The notes under the pieces were generated by a model. The model worked only from the letters and a program-made list of their open reading frames with translations. It ran no database searches and was not told the origin of the DNA. The position numbers and the translations under genes are program-made. Below are positions 26,201 through 33,933 of a stretch of 45,950 bases of DNA, piece by piece. Numbering within the stretch: position 1 is the stretch's first letter; the number at the start of each line of letters is the position of its first letter. The stretch comes from Streptomyces sp. MS191 (lineage in GTDB: Bacteria; Actinomycetota; Actinomycetes; Streptomycetales; Streptomycetaceae). The stretch lies in contig NZ_RDBI01000054.1 of NCBI RefSeq assembly GCF_008042125.1, forward strand, positions 117,747 to 163,696. The letters run 5' to 3'.

Positions 26201-26848
26201 CTCGACCGTCACCGAGTGCGAGGCCTGGGTGTAGGCCTCTCCCCGGATCGCCTTGATCTTGACGATCTGCGCGGTGATCTGGCTGACGCTCTGCCGGATG
26301 CCCTGCAGCGCCTCGTCGCCCTCGGTGTCACCGATGCCCTCGGTGGCCGCCAGGAACTCCTTCTGGGCGCGGTCCGTGACGGCGCGCGGCTGGGCGACCT
26401 GGTAGTCGTTCGGCGAACGGCCGTTGGACAGGGGACCGGCGGACTTGTCGCGCTCCTCCTGGAGGGCCTTCGCGAGGTCCGTGGCCTCCTTGGTCATCTT
26501 GGTCAGCAGCTGCATGTGCTCCAGCTGCTCCATGTCCTGGAGCGACTCGCTGATGCGGATGCCGCCGAGGCTGGTGGCCGCGACCACGGGCAGGGTCAGC
26601 AGCGCCACCAGGCGCGTCGAGATGCGCCAGTTCCGCAGCGCTATTCGGGGGCCGGAGTCGGCCTCGGTCTTGATCGGCGGCGGTGCGGCCGCGCTGGTGG
26701 AACCGCCCCGCTTGGAGGCGTCACCGCCCTCGCCGGCCGTGCCCTGCCCAGGGGTCTGGGTGTGCGGGGCCGAGGAACCGCGGTCGGTTCCGGCGCGCGG
26801 CTCCTGCTCGGCCGCAGCGCTGCCATCCCTCTTGAAACGTCCCTGCAC
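23252..26848 (-). CDS. cvnA: Conservon sensor kinase-like protein CvnA (gltX-proximal set)
   Basis: A 1198-aa protein. The cytoplasmic N-terminus (~75 aa) leads to TM1 (~80-97), a large extracellular helical region (~100-388) resembling nitrate/nitrite-sensing NIT domains, TM2 (~390-412), HAMP, and a HATPase_c domain (~570-720; LLAELLENATSFSS, EIHDTGIGL, RRMGLFVVGRLS). The ~470-residue Gln/Pro/Gly-rich tail includes two copies of FPRPDFNQQQ. In S. coelicolor the gltX-side conservon would be cvn1 by position, from memory. GTG start at 26848 with AGAGG upstream; the 5' leader is long, about 230 nt from the predicted promoter. Confidence 0.92.
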   Translation of the reverse strand: MQGRFKRDGSAAAEQEPRAGTDRGSSAPHTQTPGQGTAGEGGDASKRGGSTSAAAPPPIKTEADSGPRIALRNWRISTRLVALLTLPVVAATSLGGIRISESLQDMEQLEHMQLLTKMTKEATDLAKALQEERDKSAGPLSNGRSPNDYQVAQPRAVTDRAQKEFLAATEGIGDTEGDEALQGIRQSVSQITAQIVKIKAIRGEAYTQASHSVTVEAYSRLIRSLLSLSQDMAQATSNPEMIKRTRALAAFSSAKEYASIQQAIIAAGLPSGDDKRGKLEPGDRLYGEAARESEDVELKTFATIYESAGGDANELIAPLTTGNPSIEAADEYTGRVLRSSTGLDNITARGHLNFTDEYGTKITAMNTIEATLLGEMESKARELRSESQREAIINGALILLVLGVSLVGAFVVARSMIRSLRRLQDTATKVAQERLPELVKQLSETDPQDVDTSVESVGVHSRDEIGQVAAAFDDVHREAVRLAAEQALLRGNVNAMFTNLSRRSQGLIQRQLSLISELESREADPDQLSSLFKLDHLATRMRRNGENLLVLAGEEPGRRWTRPVPLVDVLRAAASEVEQYERIELAAVPATEVAGRVVNDLVHLLAELLENATSFSSPQTKVRVTGHALPDGRVLVEIHDTGIGLSPEDLAAINERLASPPTVDVSVSRRMGLFVVGRLSLRHGIRIQLRPSDSGGTTALVMLPVDVAQGGKKPAPKQGAGGQGAMPQGNSAPGGRLAGGPGASGGPGGGRPGLGGAPSSAAGRLGAAAGAPRGQVGAGNGPRAALPGQNGPQGPGQGQGNQGPQTAQLPQVPQEPQRPGMGGAGGFAGGAQRAIPSRTDVWGNQSQNQQAPQPQQAQHAPQQQGQQGAHPNQGGYPRPELPGNQQQRPQSTSWGNDQAQPVRRPQQEMSPLDAPRGHEEPDTTGQYARPAAPQGPGSTGQFPRPDFNQQQAPQGYQPAPQDPASTAQFPRPDFNQQQGYQQQAPQQPAPRQRGGGDYGAPRPAGNLPQQPQQQPQPRPQQPRQPEALPPATGSGDGRTPLYDTLETNWFHGQAQGQAAGQPDNGRAPEAERTTQTPAVPQQPAPRRPAAPQGAGDTGQQAAWRTSPNDELVRQAERVRKPAAGGVTTSGLPRRVPRANLVPGTAQEQAHTAGPQVSRAPDDVRGRLTNLRRGIQQGRQAGNSTTGSFHLGPTHQQER

Positions 26849-27086
26849 TAGCGTCGCAACCTCTGGACCAGGCGTCCTTCCGGGTGAACGGATCGGACGG
26901 TGTCGGCGTCTCGGGGTGCGGAATGCACCCCATGGTGGTCGTCGGTGACCGGCGCAGATCCCCCTTCCCGCCGCTCACCCGGCGCTGCGTTGCGCCCCCT
27001 GCGCGCCGGCTTGAAGCCCGCGACGGTGCGTGGAATTCCAGCACAGTGCCGGATCTCCAACAAGGGCTGGGTGTCGGGCCACGAGA

Positions 27087-27115
27087 GGTATAACAACCCG
27101 TGAACATCGCGTCAC
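27087..27115 (-). promoter_or_regulatory. Promoter of the gltX-proximal conservon
   Basis: On the minus strand, GTGACG (27115-27110), a 17-nt spacer and TATACC (27092-27087). This predicts a start site near 27080 and a ~230-nt leader before cvnA. The leader (26849-27080) is otherwise featureless to my eye. Confidence 0.5.
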
Positions 27116-27224
27116 CCCATGTAGAAGATGATCAGGGAGGAATCGGGCGTATCACTCCCAAAGGCCCACGAGGCCCTCGTGTCCCAGTCGCGATGATCAG
27201 GAGCGGAATGGAGCATTCAGTGGC

Positions 27225-27299
27225 GTAATGTCCGATTGTTTGACACTCGAGCGCCGCCTGTAATGTCCGTCTTGTCTGTCAGGCCGTGAGCAAACTCAC
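27225..27299 (+). promoter_or_regulatory. Direct repeats and promoter-like region before the micro-ORFs
   Basis: GTAATGTCCG occurs twice, at 27225-27234 and 27260-27269, 35 bp apart. TTGACA (27240-27245) lies between them; TAATGT (27261-27266) within the second copy could be a -10, but the spacer is only 15 nt. GTGAG-caaa-CTCAC (27286-27299) follows. Together they look like a regulated promoter for the small ORFs at 27341-27585. Confidence 0.4.
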
Positions 27300-27340
27300 A
27301 CACGGACGGGTGCCTTCCCCATGCATTCGAAGGGAGCCGC

Positions 27341-27397
27341 ATGCTTAGCCTGACGTTTTACAAGTGCCCCCACTCTGTAGAGGTCTCCCACCCGTGA
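27341..27397 (+). CDS. 18-aa micro-ORF coupled to the next small ORF
   Basis: MLSLTFYKCPHSVEVSHP, preceded by GAAGGGAG at 27329-27336. Its TGA stop (27395-27397) shares one base with the ATG of the next ORF (TGATG), the usual sign of translational coupling. No homologue is known to me. It could be a leader peptide that controls the following gene. Confidence 0.4.
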   Translation: MLSLTFYKCPHSVEVSHP

Positions 27398-27585
27398 TGA
27401 AGACGACGATGGTGCTCCGCTCCACGGCCAACCCCCGCCGTACGACGCTCGCCCACCTCGAGGACGCCGCCCGCCTCGACCGGGGCGCCCAGCCGGAGCA
27501 CGCGGTCGACCTTCCCACGCAGACCGCCAACCCGCGTCGCACGGTCCTCATGACCGCCCCCGCGACGCCCCAGCCCGCCCTCTGA
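27397..27585 (+). CDS. Small hypothetical protein with two TANPRRT repeats
   Basis: A 62-aa basic peptide. TANPRRT occurs at residues 10-16 and 43-49. The two copies use different synonymous codons (Pro ccc/ccg, Arg cgc-cgt/cgt-cgc, Thr acg/acc), which argues that the peptide sequence is selected and the copies are not a recent DNA duplication. There is no signal peptide or membrane segment. Start ATG 27397 overlaps the stop of the upstream 18-aa ORF; its own ribosome site (AGAGG, 12 nt away) is distant. Function unknown. Confidence 0.6.
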   Translation: MKTTMVLRSTANPRRTTLAHLEDAARLDRGAQPEHAVDLPTQTANPRRTVLMTAPATPQPAL

Positions 27586-27665
27586 GAGGCGGTGTCGGCG
27601 CCCCTCGCCGCGTTAGCCTGGAGCGTCAGACTCCAGCCAGTAGCAAGTGAGGGGCGACAGCACTC

Positions 27666-28451
27666 GTGCGCATCGCCAGATTCTCCATCGACGGCAATGT
27701 CGCCTTCGGCGCCGTCGAGGGCGAGGGAACCGTCGAGTCCGGCGGCCTTGTCCTCGACATCATCAAGGGCATCCCGTACACCGACTTCGAGCTCAGCGGC
27801 ACCAAGGTCCCGCTGAGCAAGGTACGGCTCCTGCCGCCCGTGCTCCCCAACAAGGTCGTGGCCATCGGCCGCAACTACGCCGAGCACGCCGCCGAACTCG
27901 GCAACGAGGTCCCGGACGTCCCGGTCGCCTTCTTCAAGCCGACCACCTCCGTGATCGGCCCCGGCGACGCCATCGAGTACCCCTCCTTCTCGAACGAGCT
28001 GCACCACGAGGCCGAACTGGCCGTGGTCATCGGCCGCATGTGCCGCGAGGTACCGCGCGAGCGCGTCAAGGACGTCGTCTTCGGCTACACCTGCGCCAAC
28101 GACGTCACCGCCCGCGACGCCCAGCGGCGCGAGAAGCAGTGGGCCCGGGCCAAGGGCTTCGACACCAGCTGCCCGCTCGGGCCCTGGGTCGAGACCGAGC
28201 TCGACCCGGGCGACCTCACCATCCAGGCCACGGTCAACGGCGAGCAGCGCCAGCTCGGCCGCACGAGCGAGATGATCCGCTCCGTCGAGGACCTGGTCGT
28301 CCACATCACCGAGGCCATGACGCTCCTTCCCGGCGACGTCATCCTCACCGGCACTCCGGCCGGGGTCGGCCCCCTCAACGTCGGCGACGAGGTCGCCGTC
28401 ACCATCGAAGGCATCGGCACTCTCACCAACAGGGTGATCAAGCGTGGCTAA
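27666..28451 (+). CDS. Fumarylacetoacetate hydrolase family protein
   Basis: A 261-aa FAH-family enzyme. The fold signature runs from VVAIGRNYAEHAAELG to LLPGDVILTGTPAGVGPL. Metal ligands visible are the ELHHEAELAVVIG pair (Glu115, Glu117) and Asp146 in CANDVTARD. The family includes hydrolases and decarboxylases of 2-keto or 3-oxo acids (acylpyruvases, oxaloacetate decarboxylases, HpcE-like). The substrate here is unknown. GTG start at 27666. It overlaps gltX by 8 nt, so the two are probably one operon, although no metabolic link is obvious. Confidence 0.88.
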   Translation: MRIARFSIDGNVAFGAVEGEGTVESGGLVLDIIKGIPYTDFELSGTKVPLSKVRLLPPVLPNKVVAIGRNYAEHAAELGNEVPDVPVAFFKPTTSVIGPGDAIEYPSFSNELHHEAELAVVIGRMCREVPRERVKDVVFGYTCANDVTARDAQRREKQWARAKGFDTSCPLGPWVETELDPGDLTIQATVNGEQRQLGRTSEMIRSVEDLVVHITEAMTLLPGDVILTGTPAGVGPLNVGDEVAVTIEGIGTLTNRVIKRG

Positions 28452-29925
28452 CGCGAACGTCCGCGTACGTTTCTGTCCCTCCCCGACCGGCAACCCCCAC
28501 GTGGGCCTGGTCCGCACCGCCCTCTTCAACTGGGCGTTCGCCCGCCACCACGGCGGCACGTTCGTCTTCCGCATCGAGGACACCGACGCTGCCCGCGACT
28601 CCGAGGAGTCGTACCAGCAGCTGCTCGACTCGCTGCGCTGGCTCGGCTTCACCTGGGACGAGGGACCGGACGAGGTCGGCGGCCCGCACGCCCCGTACCG
28701 CCAGTCGCAGCGGATGGACATCTACCGCGACGTCGCGCAGAAGCTGCTCGACGGCGGGTACGCGTACCACTGCTTCTGCACCGCCGTGGAACTGGAGGCC
28801 CGTCGCGACGCCGCCCGTCTGGCCGGCAAGCCCTCGGGCTACGACGGCACGTGCCGCAACCTGAGCGCCGAGCGCATCGAGCGCTACCGCTCCGAGGGAC
28901 GCGAGTCCATCGTCCGCTTCAAGATGCCGGACGAGCCGATCACCTTCCACGACCTGGTCCGCGGTGAGCTCACCTTCACCCCGGACAACGTCCCGGACTA
29001 CGGCATCGTGCGCGCCAACGGCGCCCCGCTGTACACCCTGGTCAACCCGGTAGACGACGCGCTCATGGAGATCACCCACGTGCTGCGCGGCGAGGACCTC
29101 CTGTCCTCCACCCCGCGCCAGATCGCGCTCTACAAGGCGCTGATCGAGCTGGGCGTCGCCAAGGAGATCCCGGCCTTCGGCCACCTCCCGTACGTGATGG
29201 GCGAGGGCAACAAGAAGCTCTCCAAGCGCGACCCGCAGGCGTCCCTCAACCTCTACCGGGAGCGCGGCTTCCTCCCCGAGGGCCTGCTGAACTACCTGTC
29301 CCTGCTCGGCTGGTCCTTCTCGGCCGACCAGGACATCTTCACCATCGACCAGATGGTGTCGAAGTTCGACATCGCCGACGTGAACGCCAACCCGGCGCGC
29401 TTCGACCTCAAGAAGGCCGAGTCGATCAACGCCGACCACATCCGCCTGCTGGACGAGAAGGCGTTCACCGCGGCCTGCGAGCCGTGGCTGCGGGCCCCGC
29501 ACGCCGCGTGGGCTCCCGAGGACTTCGACCGCGCGGCGTGGGAGGCCATCGCCCCCTACGCCCAGACGCGGGTCACCGTCCTCTCGGACATCACGGCCAA
29601 CGTCGACTTCCTCTTCCTGCCCGAGCCCGTCTTCGACCAGCCCTCCTGGGACAAGGCCATGAAGGGCGAGCCGGCCGCGCTGCTCACCACCGCGCGCGAG
29701 AAGCTCGAGGCCGCGGACTGGAGCGACCCGGAGTCGCTCAAGAACGCCGTCCTGGTCGCCGGCGAGGAGCACGGCCTGAAGCTCGGCAAGGCGCAGGCGC
29801 CGGTCCGCGTCGCCGTCACCGGCCGCACGGTCGGCCTGCCGCTCTTCGAGTCCCTGGAGATCCTGGGCCGGGAGAAGACCCTGGCCCGTATCGACGCGGC
29901 CCTGGCGAAGCTCGCCGCCCAGTAG
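28444..29925 (+). CDS. gltX: Glutamyl-tRNA synthetase
   Basis: A 493-aa class I synthetase that charges tRNA-Glu; in actinobacteria it usually also mischarges tRNA-Gln for the GatCAB amidotransferase. The HIGH motif is NPHVGL (residues 17-22) and the KMSKS equivalent is KKLSKRDP (~256-263). The Rossmann core, the connective insertion and a C-terminal anticodon-binding helical cage are all present. GTG start inside the end of the FAH gene. Genes for tRNA-Glu and tRNA-Gln lie about 1 kb downstream. Confidence 0.96.
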   Translation: MANANVRVRFCPSPTGNPHVGLVRTALFNWAFARHHGGTFVFRIEDTDAARDSEESYQQLLDSLRWLGFTWDEGPDEVGGPHAPYRQSQRMDIYRDVAQKLLDGGYAYHCFCTAVELEARRDAARLAGKPSGYDGTCRNLSAERIERYRSEGRESIVRFKMPDEPITFHDLVRGELTFTPDNVPDYGIVRANGAPLYTLVNPVDDALMEITHVLRGEDLLSSTPRQIALYKALIELGVAKEIPAFGHLPYVMGEGNKKLSKRDPQASLNLYRERGFLPEGLLNYLSLLGWSFSADQDIFTIDQMVSKFDIADVNANPARFDLKKAESINADHIRLLDEKAFTAACEPWLRAPHAAWAPEDFDRAAWEAIAPYAQTRVTVLSDITANVDFLFLPEPVFDQPSWDKAMKGEPAALLTTAREKLEAADWSDPESLKNAVLVAGEEHGLKLGKAQAPVRVAVTGRTVGLPLFESLEILGREKTLARIDAALAKLAAQ

Positions 29926-29940
29926 GCGAAGTACACCGAC

Positions 29941-29973
29941 GAGGCCCGGTCCCCCGCGGGGGGACCGGGCCTC
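29941..29973 (+). terminator. gltX terminator
   Basis: A perfect 15-bp stem gaggcccggtccccc/gggggaccgggcctc with a gcg loop, 16 nt after the gltX stop. Confidence 0.88.
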
Positions 29974-30041
29974 GTCGCTTGCGGCCTGTCCCCGGTCGTC
30001 CCGAGGGATTCCCGGCGGTCCTCGATGTGTCGAGGCTCACG

Positions 30042-30047
30042 TACCGT
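30042..30047 (+). promoter_or_regulatory. -10 box of the HAD hydrolase gene
   Basis: TACCGT ends 6 nt before ATG 30054, as expected for a leaderless transcript. CTCGA-tgtg-TCGAG (30021-30034) is a small inverted repeat in the expected spacer/-35 region. Confidence 0.4.
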
Positions 30048-30053
30048 GGGTCC

Positions 30054-30842
30054 ATGGTCATTCGCGCCGTCCTGTGGGACATCGACGACACCCTCTTCGA
30101 CTACGCCCGCGCCGACCTCGCGGGCATGCGCGACCACCTCGCGGCCGAGGGCCTCGCCGTGGGCCCCTGCGCGGACCGGCCTTGGGGGCCGGCCGCGGAC
30201 GGCGACGGGCCCTGGGTGCGGTCCGGAGGCTTCGGCTCCGTCGCCGAGGCCCTCAGCCGGTGGCAGGAGCTCACGGTCGTCCACTGGCGGCGCTTCGAGG
30301 CCGGCGGCGTCGACTTCCAGGAGCAGCGGCGCGAGCGCGTACGCGACTTCCTGGGGCGGGAGGATCTGGGCGCCGCCGAGGCCGACGCCTGGTTCGGGCG
30401 CTATCTCGCGCACTACGAGGCCGCGTGGGAGCTCTTCCCCGACTCCGTGCCCGTCCTCGACCTGCTGGCGGGTGACTACCGTCACGCCGTCCTGTCGAAT
30501 TCGAGCATCCACAACCAGGAGCGCAAGCTGCGCGTCCTCGGCGTGCGCGACCGGTTCGAGGCCGTCGTGTGCGCCGCCGAGCTCGGATTCGCCAAGCCGG
30601 CCGCCGAGGCCTTCCACGCCGCCTGTGCCGCCCTGGGCCTGCCGCCGCACGAGGTCGCGTACGTGGGCGACCAGCCCGACATCGACGCGCGCGGAGCCGT
30701 CGAGGCCGGCCTCCTGGGCATCTGGCTGGACCGTGCGGGGACCGGCGGACGGCCGGAGCTGACCCGCATCACCGACCTCCACCAGCTCCCTCCGCTGCTG
30801 GGCGGCGATACCCGTTTTGGAGCGCCGGACACCTTCAGGTAA
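30054..30842 (+). CDS. HAD-superfamily hydrolase
   Basis: A 262-aa phosphatase-like HAD protein. All four motifs are present: I DIDDTLFD (nucleophile Asp9), II LSNSS, III the Lys in GFAKP, and IV GDQPDID. A helical C1-type cap lies between motifs I and II. The family dephosphorylates small metabolites; the substrate cannot be named. No ribosome site precedes ATG 30054, which agrees with a leaderless mRNA. Confidence 0.88.
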   Translation: MVIRAVLWDIDDTLFDYARADLAGMRDHLAAEGLAVGPCADRPWGPAADGDGPWVRSGGFGSVAEALSRWQELTVVHWRRFEAGGVDFQEQRRERVRDFLGREDLGAAEADAWFGRYLAHYEAAWELFPDSVPVLDLLAGDYRHAVLSNSSIHNQERKLRVLGVRDRFEAVVCAAELGFAKPAAEAFHAACAALGLPPHEVAYVGDQPDIDARGAVEAGLLGIWLDRAGTGGRPELTRITDLHQLPPLLGGDTRFGAPDTFR

Positions 30843-30932
30843 TGTTCTTCCTGCGCCGAGGGGAGCAAGCCGAAAGGCCGAAACCCACGGAGCACAACCC
30901 GAACAAGATCCCCGCAAGGGATTGCGTTTTGG

Positions 30933-31004
30933 TGGCCTATGGTGTAATTGGCAGCACGACGGTTTCTGGTTCCGTTAGTCTAGGTTCGAGTCCTGGTAGG
31001 CCAG
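30933..31004 (+). tRNA. tRNA-Gln (CTG)
   Basis: A 72-nt cloverleaf. Acceptor TGGCCTA/TAGGCCA, D arm with GGTGTAATTGGC, anticodon loop TTCTGGT giving CTG, T arm GGTTCGAGTCC, discriminator G. The CCA is not encoded. Confidence 0.95.
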
Positions 31005-31046
31005 CTCGCAGAGCTCATCTGCACCACGCGGATCCAGATCCGCAAA

Positions 31047-31119
31047 GCCCCCGTTGTGTAGCGGCCTAGCACGCTGCCCTCTCAAGGCAGTAGCGCCGGT
31101 TCGAATCCGGTCGGGGGTA
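31047..31119 (+). tRNA. tRNA-Glu (CTC), copy 1
   Basis: A 73-nt cloverleaf. Acceptor GCCCCCG/CGGGGGT (G-U first pair), anticodon stem ctgcc/ggcag with loop CTCTCAA (anticodon CTC), T arm GGTTCGAATCC. It differs from copies 2 and 3 by a compensated pair in the anticodon stem. Confidence 0.95.
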
Positions 31120-31207
31120 CAGATCCATCCTGCGGATCACCAGGGTCGCACCCGGTGATCATGCGGTGACATCATCCGGCACTCTGGTGCCGGATGGGAT
31201 CGCTAGG

Positions 31208-31280
31208 GCCCCCGTTGTGTAGCGGCCTAGCACGCCGCCCTCTCAAGGCGGTAGCGCCGGTTCGAATCCGGTCGGGGGTA
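31208..31280 (+). tRNA. tRNA-Glu (CTC), copy 2
   Basis: A 73-nt cloverleaf with anticodon stem ccgcc/ggcgg and anticodon CTC. A separate hairpin (31173-31196, catccggcac/gtgccggatg) lies between copies 1 and 2, possibly a terminator or processing signal. Confidence 0.95.
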
Positions 31281-31296
31281 CTGGTTCAACCCACCA

Positions 31297-31368
31297 TGGC
31301 CTATGGTGTAATTGGCAACACTACGGTTTCTGGTACCGTCATTCTAGGTTCGAGTCCTGGTAGGCCAG
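31297..31368 (+). tRNA. tRNA-Gln (CTG), copy 2
   Basis: A 72-nt cloverleaf with the same acceptor and T arm as the first tRNA-Gln but several changes in the D loop (GGCAACAC), the anticodon stem side and the variable region (gtcattctagg). The anticodon is CTG. Confidence 0.95.
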
Positions 31369-31409
31369 CTCGCAGAGCTCATCTGCAAAACGCGGATCTG
31401 ATCCGCAAG

Positions 31410-31482
31410 GCCCCCGTTGTGTAGCGGCCTAGCACGCCGCCCTCTCAAGGCGGTAGCGCCGGTTCGAATCCGGTCGGGGGTA
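31410..31482 (+). tRNA. tRNA-Glu (CTC), copy 3
   Basis: 73 nt and identical to copy 2 within the cloverleaf. Here CCA follows directly in the DNA (31483-31485). The Gln-Glu spacer ctcgcagagctcatctgc is shared with the first Gln-Glu pair, indicating a duplicated unit. Confidence 0.95.
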
Positions 31483-31489
31483 CCACGAG

Positions 31490-31519
31490 AGAAGCCCTTC
31501 CCTTCGGGGGAGGGCTTCT
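31490..31519 (+). terminator. Terminator of the tRNA cluster
   Basis: A 13-bp stem agaagccct-tccc/gggg-agggcttct capped by a TTCG tetraloop, followed by tcgtcgtcc. Confidence 0.85.
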
Positions 31520-31604
31520 TCGTCGTCCGGCCACGGCACACACAACTCCGGCCCACCGCTGCGGCGTTGGAGCGGTGGGCCGGATCGGACGGAGGAGCGG
31601 AAGG

Positions 31605-32321
31605 TCAGCCGGTGCGGCGGAGCGCCTCGGAGAGGCGGGCGGCGGCGTCGATGACCGCCTGGGCGTGCATACGCCCCGGGTGGCGGGTCAGACGCTCGAT
31701 CGGCCCGGAGACCGACACGGCGGCCACGACGCGGTTCGAGGGCCCGCGCACCGGCGCGGAGACGGACGCGACGCCCGGCTCCCGCTCGCCGATCGACTGG
31801 GCCCAGCCGCGGCGCCGTACGCCCGACAGGGCCGTCGCCGTGAACCGGGCACCCTGAAGACCGCGGTGGAGCCGCTCGGGCTCCTCCCAGGCCATCAGGA
31901 TCTGCGCGGAGGAGCCGGCCTTCATGGTCAGCGTGGAGCCGACCGGCACGGTGTCCCGCAGGCCCGAGAGGCGCTCGGCGGCCGCCACGCAGATGCGCAT
32001 GTCGCCCTGGCGGCGGTAGAGCTGGGCGCTCTCGCCGGTGACGTCGCGCAGGTGCGTCAGCACCGGGCCCGCCGTGGCGAGCAGGCGGTCCTCACCGGCC
32101 GCGGCGGCGAGCTCCGCCAGGCGCGGTCCGAGGATGAACCGGCCCTGCATGTCGCGCGCCACCATCCGGTGGTGTTCCAGTGCCACGGCGAGTCGGTGTG
32201 CCGTGGGTCGTGCGAGTCCCGTCGCCGCGACCAGACCTGCGAGGGTGGCCGGACCGGACTCCAGGGCGCTCAGGACAAGGGCTGCCTTGTCGAGAACGCC
32301 TACGCCGCTAGAGTTGTCCAT
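31605..32321 (-). CDS. ndgR: IclR-family regulator NdgR
   Basis: A 238-aa IclR-type regulator. The N-terminal winged helix (VLDKAALVLSALESGPATLA, then LVAATGLARPTAHRLAVAL) is followed by the IclR effector domain (GSTLTMKAGSSAQIL, SAPVRGPSNRVVAAVSVSGP). The length matches NdgR of S. coelicolor, also known as AreB in S. clavuligerus, which controls leuCD and other amino-acid genes and influences antibiotic production. Divergent placement from leuC supports the assignment. ATG 32321 is chosen because it gives the known N-terminus (MDNSSGVGVLDKA). Confidence 0.93.
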   Translation of the reverse strand: MDNSSGVGVLDKAALVLSALESGPATLAGLVAATGLARPTAHRLAVALEHHRMVARDMQGRFILGPRLAELAAAAGEDRLLATAGPVLTHLRDVTGESAQLYRRQGDMRICVAAAERLSGLRDTVPVGSTLTMKAGSSAQILMAWEEPERLHRGLQGARFTATALSGVRRRGWAQSIGEREPGVASVSAPVRGPSNRVVAAVSVSGPIERLTRHPGRMHAQAVIDAAARLSEALRRTG

Positions 32322-32334
32322 GCAACGATATTCG

Positions 32335-32380
32335 CGTCTCACTCTGTGAAACGCAAGTTCAATTTTCCTGGGAACTTGCG
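32335..32380. promoter_or_regulatory. NdgR/AreB operator region between ndgR and leuC
   Basis: A perfect inverted repeat CGCAAGTTC (32352-32360) - 11 nt - GAACTTGCG (32372-32380) adjoins a second imperfect one, CGTCTCAC-tct-GTGAAACG (32335-32353). For ndgR, TTGCGT and GAATAT hexamers with a 17-nt spacer fit a minus-strand promoter that runs through both repeats. Binding by NdgR is inferred from the known divergent ndgR-leuCD control. Confidence 0.65.
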
Positions 32381-32502
32381 AACCTGTACGTGCGGCCCGC
32401 GGACCAATCGGGTCCGCTGCCGGCGTCCGGCGCGTGGGGTACGGACGCGGGCCCACATGTCTCTAGAAGTGCCGGCACACCACGCCGGCCGGAGGGAAAG
32501 CG

Positions 32503-33927
32503 ATGGGTAGGACACTCGCGGAGAAGGTCTGGGACGACCATGTCGTCCGGCGCGCCGAGGGCGAGCCCGACCTCCTCTTCATCGATCTGCACCTGCTGCA
32601 CGAGGTGACCAGCCCCCAGGCGTTCGACGGCCTGCGCCAGAACGGCCGCCAGGTGCGGCGCCTCGACCTCACCATCGCCACCGAGGACCACAACACCCCG
32701 ACCCTCGACATCGACAAGCCGATCGCCGACCCGGTCTCCCGCGCACAGTTGGAGACCCTGCGGAAGAACTGCGCCGAGTTCGGCGTCCGGCTGCACCCGC
32801 TGGGCGACGTCGAGCAGGGCGTCGTCCACGTCGTGGGCCCGCAGCTGGGCCTGACCCAGCCGGGCACGACCGTGGTCTGCGGAGACTCCCACACCTCCAC
32901 CCACGGCGCCTTCGGCGCGCTGGCGTTCGGCATCGGCACCAGCCAGGTCGAGCACGTGCTGGCCACCCAGACGCTGCCGCTGGCCCGCCCCAAGACGATG
33001 GCCATCACCATCGACGGCGAGCTGCCCGACGACGTCACGGCCAAGGACCTGATCCTGGCGATCATCGCGAAGATCGGCACCGGCGGCGGCCAGGGCTACA
33101 TCCTGGAGTACCGCGGCTCCGCCATCGAGAAGCTCTCGATGGAAGCCCGGATGACCATCTGCAACATGTCGATCGAGGCCGGTGCCCGCGCGGGCATGAT
33201 CGCCCCCGACGAGACCACCTTCGCCTACCTGAAGGGCCGCGACCACGCCCCCGAGGGCGAGGACTGGGACGCCGCCGTCGCGTACTGGAAGACCCTGAAG
33301 TCCGACGAGGACGCGGTCTTCGACGCCGAGGTCGTCATCGACGCCGCCTCCCTGGCGCCGTTCGTCACCTGGGGCACCAACCCGGGCCAGGGCGCGCCGC
33401 TTTCCGCGCACGTCCCCGACCCCGCTTCGTACGAAGACGCTTCGGAGCGCCTGGCCGCCGAAAAGGCCCTGGAGTACATGGGGTTGACCGCCGGACAGCC
33501 GCTGCGCGACATCCGGGTCGACACCGTCTTCGTAGGCTCCTGCACCAACGGCCGCATCGAGGACCTGCGCAACGCCGCCGACCTGCTGCGCGGCCGCAAG
33601 GTCGCCGAGGGCGTCCGCATGCTGGTCGTCCCCGGCTCGGTCCGGGTCGCCCTGCAGGCCGTCGAGGAGGGCCTGGACAAGGTCTTCAAGGAGTCCGGCG
33701 CCGAATGGCGGCACGCGGGCTGCTCGATGTGCCTGGGCATGAACCCCGACCAGCTGGCACCCGGTGAGCGCTCCGCGTCCACCTCCAACCGCAACTTCGA
33801 GGGCCGGCAGGGCAAGGGCGGCCGGACCCACCTGGTCTCGCCCCAGGTCGCCGCCGCCACCGCCGTACTGGGCCACCTGGCCTCCCCGGCCGATCTGTCC
33901 GACGTCGCTACGCCCGCGGGGGTCTGA
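32503..33927 (+). CDS. leuC: 3-isopropylmalate dehydratase large subunit
   Basis: A 474-aa aconitase-family subunit that isomerises 2- to 3-isopropylmalate in leucine synthesis. The three [4Fe-4S] ligands are visible: Cys347 in [13 protein letters not shown], and Cys407 and Cys410 in [32 protein letters not shown] is the aconitase signature. ATG 32503 follows ggaggg at 32491-32496. It forms an operon with leuD, 6 nt downstream, and is divergent from ndgR. Confidence 0.96.
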   Translation: MGRTLAEKVWDDHVVRRAEGEPDLLFIDLHLLHEVTSPQAFDGLRQNGRQVRRLDLTIATEDHNTPTLDIDKPIADPVSRAQLETLRKNCAEFGVRLHPLGDVEQGVVHVVGPQLGLTQPGTTVVCGDSHTSTHGAFGALAFGIGTSQVEHVLATQTLPLARPKTMAITIDGELPDDVTAKDLILAIIAKIGTGGGQGYILEYRGSAIEKLSMEARMTICNMSIEAGARAGMIAPDETTFAYLKGRDHAPEGEDWDAAVAYWKTLKSDEDAVFDAEVVIDAASLAPFVTWGTNPGQGAPLSAHVPDPASYEDASERLAAEKALEYMGLTAGQPLRDIRVDTVFVGSCTNGRIEDLRNAADLLRGRKVAEGVRMLVVPGSVRVALQAVEEGLDKVFKESGAEWRHAGCSMCLGMNPDQLAPGERSASTSNRNFEGRQGKGGRTHLVSPQVAAATAVLGHLASPADLSDVATPAGV

Positions 33928-33933
33928 GGAACC

